Positions 60,561 to 64,000 of a stretch of DNA of 64,000 nucleotides are shown piece by piece. Numbering within the stretch: position 1 is the first letter of the stretch; each line of letters starts with the position of its first letter. A program made the position numbers and the translations under genes. The notes below the pieces were generated by a model. That model was not told the DNA's origin and made no database searches. It saw only the letters and a program-made list of their open reading frames with translations. The stretch is from Trichobilharzia szidati (taxonomy: Eukaryota > Platyhelminthes > Trematoda > Strigeidida > Schistosomatidae): contig OX235279.1 of NCBI GenBank assembly GCA_944472155.2, forward strand, positions 138,914,920 through 138,978,919, given 5' to 3'.

Positions 60561-61395
60561 ACTACTGTTAAAAATAATAAATACAATGTGTGAGATGGAA
60601 AATGACATTTAAGTCAAAGCCGCCTTAGGTGAAGGTGGGGGTTAAATGATACTGTTTATATTAGTTGATACTGTCATATGTCACTTTAAGGCAGGTCTAT
60701 TTAAATCACTTGTTTACCTTAACTTTCATCCAGTACAATGGATAGACTTTGCTCCATTTCTTTTTTTGATTGACCAGTTAAGTCTAAGGATAGAAACGTG
60801 CACTTAAGCAAATTTTAGTTAGCTTTCAAACTAATGCTATACAGCTCTACATATTTTGCAGTAAAATACACTAAGAATTCTATAATAAGTTATAAAAATC
60901 CTGTGTAGAATAAAGCAATTACTATTATTGCTATCACTTAACTTTTGACACAAGCTATTTCAAACAAATCCATCTTACAGTTATATGTGATGCACCTTAT
61001 TCAATTTAATCACTATCATGTCTGATAATTCTTTCTTGAAGCAGTTAAATCAGATTCAGAACATATGCATTTGAAAGCCAAGTCACAGATGAATAGTTTC
61101 ACCAATGACTATCTCGACAAATAGTCACAATCACAGCTCCTGGCAGCAAATAAAAGTCTGTTGCTACCATTTCTTACTGAGTACAACTTTAATAGGTTAG
61201 AGAACTCCAAAATAAAATGCGTCGTTAGGAAAAAATGTGTTGTTCCTTGAGATTATTGAAGGTGGCTTCATGTGGATGAATAACTCATTGAATTCATAGC
61301 TACTCTGTTGGATCTATATCTGTTATTTAGTGGAAGCGAAAAGGATTTGATAACGTAAAGAAAATTGACTTCCTGCATATACGAAGTGATAATTC
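60561..61395. other. AT-rich spacer
   Basis: Searched for the missing last exon of the dynein light chain gene on the minus strand; none found. Confidence 0.35.
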
Positions 61396-61399
61396 GAGT

Positions 61400-61665
61400 A
61401 TTGGTTTGCAGGGATTTGACTGGTTTCAGGATTTCATCATGAAATGATATCGGTTAGAGGACCATTAGAAAACCTAGGAGTACTGGACAGCTATTTCGTC
61501 CTAGTTTGGGACTCTTCATCAGTACGCACACACCATCAGGGTTCGAACCCGGGACCTTCTGGTTACAAGGTGAACATCAAGCCACTGGGACTCAATCCAA
61601 TGGCCCATGAATTGCAACTCCTGCCAATTCATGATATGGCGCGACCACCAGTGAGTATTTTTGAG
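61400..61665 (-). mobile_element. Family S hammerhead SINE
   Basis: Inverted copy: tail complement, hammerhead at 61478-61526, tRNA-like part with GGTTCGAACCC (B-box complement, 61550) and CAAGCCACTGGGAC, ending in the leader. Its strand agrees with the downstream dynein light chain gene. Confidence 0.83.
61478..61526 (-). ncRNA. Hammerhead ribozyme, core intact (family S)
   Basis: Minus strand: CTGATGA (61522-61516), stem II GTCC / GGAC around CAAACTA, GAAA (61497-61494), stem III strand TAGCTG and the cleavage triplet GTC (61488-61486). All invariant bases are present. Stem I is short, with GTAC on each side. Confidence 0.8.
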
Positions 61666-62177
61666 TATTGTAGATGAAAAGTCATCATCTTCAGAAAATT
61701 ATTCAAGTAACGACGTCTTTAAATATTCTGAAGGTTTCTGTAATTACCTTGCTAGTATTTTCCTGATTCATATACCAGTTACGATTCAGAACGGTTTACG
61801 TCTTACTGATTTTCATTTCGGACATTAAGGAAAACAACATATACAGTTATACTACTTTTATTGTTAATAAGTAATAACTATTGGTTTACACAATGTTTTC
61901 ATGATAAATATGTTTTTGACAATAGCAATTTTCATTAAATCCTAGTTCTCATGACTTCTTCTGCATATATATCCATTTCTTACACTGCAAGTGCATATGC
62001 AGTCACAATACAGTAGACATTTTTATTCTCCCACTTTACAGTACACCCACCTGTAAACATGAATAAGAAATAATAAAAACTTAATTGTATGAAATTATAT
62101 AATTGATATCATATGATATACGCGTATAGATTTCCAGCAGCTTTGACTATTCGACATGAATGTCATAAGTCCATATT
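61666..62177. other. AT-rich spacer
   Basis: No gene or element recognised. Confidence 0.35.
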
Positions 62178-62617
62178 ATATTTTTGATTGCACACTAGTC
62201 AGTAACTAGTGTAATGTGTCTAGTACTAACTTCGGTGCAGACTGAATTCTATCAGTCATGTTTGCAATGTGGCCACCATGCTAGGTGGCTCGCCATTACG
62301 GTGCACTGTGAATTGTTGGTATTAGATGGTTGAAGGCAATCGGCAGGAAGTCTTGGACCTAGGTTTCGTGCTAGTTGCCACTCACCAGTCAGCAAGGCGT
62401 ATCTGCAACCTTGAAGGAACTGATGTCCCTTCTGAGATTCGAACCTGATTGCCGATTGCCTCCAACCATCTAATACCAACAATTCACAGTGCACCGTAAT
62501 GGCGAGCCGCCTAGCATGGTGGCCACATTGCAAACATGACTGATAGAATTCAGTCTGCACCGGTGTTAGGACTAGACACATTACACTAGTTACTGACTAG
62601 TGTGCAATCAAAAATAT
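62178..62617. mobile_element. Family B SINE inside a 440-bp palindrome
   Basis: Arms of about 165-175 bases (62178-62350 and 62447-62617) are near-perfect inverted copies, both including TTGATTGCACACTAGTCAG or its complement at the outer end and CAATCGGCAGGAAG-like sequence inside. The unpaired middle (62351-62446) holds a minus-strand hammerhead with the inserted core CTGACTGGTGA and the tRNA-like B-box (GATTCGAACC complement). Confidence 0.85.
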
Positions 62618-62639
62618 CCTATACAATCCTACAGGAGGT

Positions 62640-62835
62640 CAGTCGCGAGCCTGAATAGCTCAGTGGTAACGTCTCTGACTGCAGCACTGGGTAACGTGGG
62701 TTCGAATCTCAGAAGGGACATCAGTTCCTTCAAGGTTGCAGATACGCCTTGCTGATGAGTGCCAACCAGCACGAAACCTAGGTCCAAGGCTTCCTGCCGA
62801 TTGCCTCCAACCATCTTATACCAACAGTCCATATT
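62640..62835 (+). mobile_element. Family B hammerhead SINE, intact
   Basis: Head: a tRNA-like region with A-box TAGCTCAGTGGT (62656) and B-box GGGTTCGAATCTC (62698). Then GACATCAGTTCCTTCAAGG, the hammerhead (62746-62790) and a tail CTTCCTGCCGATTGCCTCC. It directly follows the palindrome of the same family and lies about 780 bp downstream of the dynein light chain exons. Confidence 0.88.
62746..62790 (+). ncRNA. Hammerhead ribozyme, complete (family B)
   Basis: Stem I strands GCCTTG (62746) and CAAGGC (62785-62790) pair perfectly. The core is CTGATGA, stem II GTGC / GCAC closes a six-base loop CAACCA, GAAA follows (62773-62776), then the palindrome CCTAGG and the cleavage triplet GTC ending at 62784. 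Nothing in the consensus is missing. It is a type I hammerhead with a stem III so short (ACC/GGT) that it may work best as a dimer; that last point is inference. Confidence 0.9.
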
Positions 62836-62840
62836 ATAAT

Positions 62841-63611
62841 TATCCAGTATTTTAGCATTTTGCTTGAATTCGAAGAAACTCTAGTAATCTAAATTGTGAT
62901 CACAGTTAACATATGTTATACTGAATTGAAATATTACAATTATATATCATATACCAGTAATCGATATCAGCAGTAATAAGCAAGTCCATCGGTTTCAGTG
63001 AAATAGTCGACAGATGTTTCTATGTGATTCAGTCACCAGCTTTTAAGATGTACTTTTATTTCAGTAAGTATGGATTTAGTTCCTTTATTGCCAGAAGACA
63101 AGTAGTTCAGCGAAGAGTCTCTTTTCGGCGAATTCATTTTCACAGCTGTACAATCGCAAATATATGATGTTTTGCATGTGTGTGTACATTAAATTCGCCA
63201 AACGGAAATACAGTTAGTAAGTTTTTGGTGGAGTTACGCAATTCAAAAGGCGTTCAGAGGAATTGGATGTTGATATAAGAGGGTAGTAACAAAAGTGATG
63301 AGTTGTCACAAACGATTGTTAAAGCCATATTATACCTAAGAAGTAGTGGTTGGCATATTCTCAGAGACAACTCAAATGCATACATAACTACTAAAAATTT
63401 ATCCAACTTTCATACACAGCAAACTTCCTCAATTTTAATGTATTCTTTGAATCAGCTGAAAGGACAATGTTTTCCTGTTTGAGTTTTGAGTTTTACGCAT
63501 AATAAATAAACAAAGAAGGAATTACACCTTGAAAACACAGAGACACCTTCGCCTGAACCATTAGGTAGAGCTCACCTAGTATGACAGGAAAAAACGGTGT
63601 AAAATTCTTAC
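62841..63611. other. Spacer or intron 3' of the dynein light chain exons
   Basis: Contains a PLE end fragment at 63095-63215. Since the exon at 63612 ends in a donor, at least part of this is intron. Confidence 0.5.
63095..63215 (-). mobile_element. PLE end-repeat fragment
   Basis: GTTCAGCGAAGAGTCTCTTT and TTCGGCGAATTCATTTTC match the left arm at 59110-59160. The following GTGTGTGTACATTAAATTCG matches the region near 59195. Only the outer part of the end repeat is present. Confidence 0.75.
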
Positions 63612-63689
63612 CATCCTTGGCATCATCCCAGTAGCAAGAAGTGGTACTGTAAATTCCAAAGGCAGATTTTTGTACTATCGTACAGTTAA
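63612..63689 (-). CDS. DYNLT: Dynein light chain exon (third in window)
   Basis: Acceptor TTTTTACAG, donor GTAAGAA. The split codon restores valine of FKYIV, and the exon continues NCTIVQKSAFGIYSTTSCYW to DDAKDG. Phase 1 at its end calls for a final exon. Confidence 0.88.
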
Positions 63690-63959
63690 CTGTAAAAATA
63701 AAAAGTATATTTTACGCATAATTCGAAACAATCATTACTTACCAATATATTTGAATGATTTGCCTAGTTTAATTAATTCACCACGACAACTTTCCACTAC
63801 ACTTCTCGCCCAGTCTTTCGCTGCATCATTTGAAAATGTGTTACTTCCGATGATACTTTTAACACACTGGAATTACATGAATATGAGTTATAAAACAATT
63901 GGAATTTTATCACTCACCTTGTTGATAATGGTCTCCACCTTATCCTTTTCAAATTTTGA
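63612..63959 (-). CDS. DYNLT: Tctex-type dynein light chain, partial gene (three exons)
   Basis: Exons 63959-63918, 63866-63743 and 63689-63612 join in frame (phases 0, 1, 1). They encode about 81 residues: FEKDKVETIINKCVKSIIG, then DWARSVVESCRGELIKLGKS, FKYIVNCTIVQKS, and STTSCYWDDAKDG. This follows DYNLT1/DYNLT3 closely, including the LGKxFKYIV strand, the Q-K turn and the SCxWD segment of the dimer's beta-sheet. The protein should be a homodimeric subunit that links dynein intermediate chain to cargo; schistosomes also have light chains in the tegument. The N-terminal exon(s) lie past the window edge. The final strand (usual ending FGLSI/FGLAI) was not found, so the gene is incomplete here. 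Confidence 0.88.
63743..63866 (-). CDS. DYNLT: Dynein light chain exon (second in window)
   Basis: Acceptor AATTCCAG, donor GTAAGTA. Encodes CVKSIIGSNTFSNDAAKDW and on to KLGKSFKYI, the two helices and the first strand of the Tctex fold. It ends in phase 1. Confidence 0.88.
63918..63959 (-). CDS. DYNLT: Dynein light chain exon (first in window)
   Basis: Forty-two bases, acceptor ATCATAG, donor GTGAGTG. Fourteen codons, SKFEKDKVETIINK, forming the first amphipathic helix. The intron to the next exon is only 51 bases. Confidence 0.85.
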
Positions 63960-64000
63960 CTATGATAATGAAGAGAAATATGAAGTGTTAGTTCCGCTTA

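Noticed and set aside
62645..62725. Genuine tRNA gene with TAGCTCAGTGG
   Set aside because: It continues directly into the hammerhead and SINE tail, and the acceptor ends do not pair.

Overview
The window looks like AT-rich, intron-containing, repeat-laden nuclear DNA from a blood fluke (Schistosoma or a close relative). The inference rests on content: SINE-like repeats carrying hammerhead ribozymes of the schistosome Sm-alpha type, RTE-clade (SR2-like) non-LTR retrotransposons, Penelope-like elements (PLEs) with a GIY-YIG domain, and split genes whose exons show clean GT-AG junctions. Species cannot be fixed from the sequence alone.

Host genes are few. On the minus strand, 12297 down to 1654 holds a three-exon gene model (462 codons plus stop, all junction phases agreeing) for a four-transmembrane claudin/PMP22-like protein; its first extracellular loop is oddly short, so a small exon may be missing from intron 1. 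At the right edge, minus strand 63959 down to 63612 holds three consecutive exons of a Tctex-type dynein light chain (DYNLT family). Its first exon(s) lie beyond the window and its last exon was not found.

Everything between is mostly mobile DNA. RTE copies: 1-892 (+), 24560-26720 with 27480-27815 (-), 30860-31740 (+, split by an insertion), 32086-32415 (-, internally deleted), 46720-49943 (-, full length with a 12-bp target duplication), 52785-54825 (-), 57385-58110 (-) and 58136-58590 (-). PLE pieces: 18275-19832 (-), 31005-31262 (palindromic end sequence), 36990-38163 (+), 55075-56240 (+), 59098-60412 (inverted end repeats plus an N-terminal ORF) and 63095-63215. A fragment of another LINE reverse transcriptase is at 32979-33203 (-).

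Three families of tRNA-derived short repeats are interspersed: family A (tRNA-like head, no ribozyme; 14868, 15948, 21221, 35147, 35912, 42135, 60418), family S (Sm-alpha-like hammerhead; 4870, 10938, 30440, 50398, 61400 and decayed relics) and family B (a second hammerhead design; 27855, 28880, 62178, 62640). The copy at 62746-62790 has a complete hammerhead with all core bases. A striking theme is head-to-head (palindromic) arrangement, seen for family B twice, family S once and PLE ends four times, and short self-complementary hammerhead stem III sequences in every family.

The retroelements probably depend on each other: RTE-type proteins could mobilise the SINEs and the internally deleted RTE derivative, but no copy in this window encodes an intact protein. 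The remaining spacers are AT-rich with AT microsatellites and no supportable gene.
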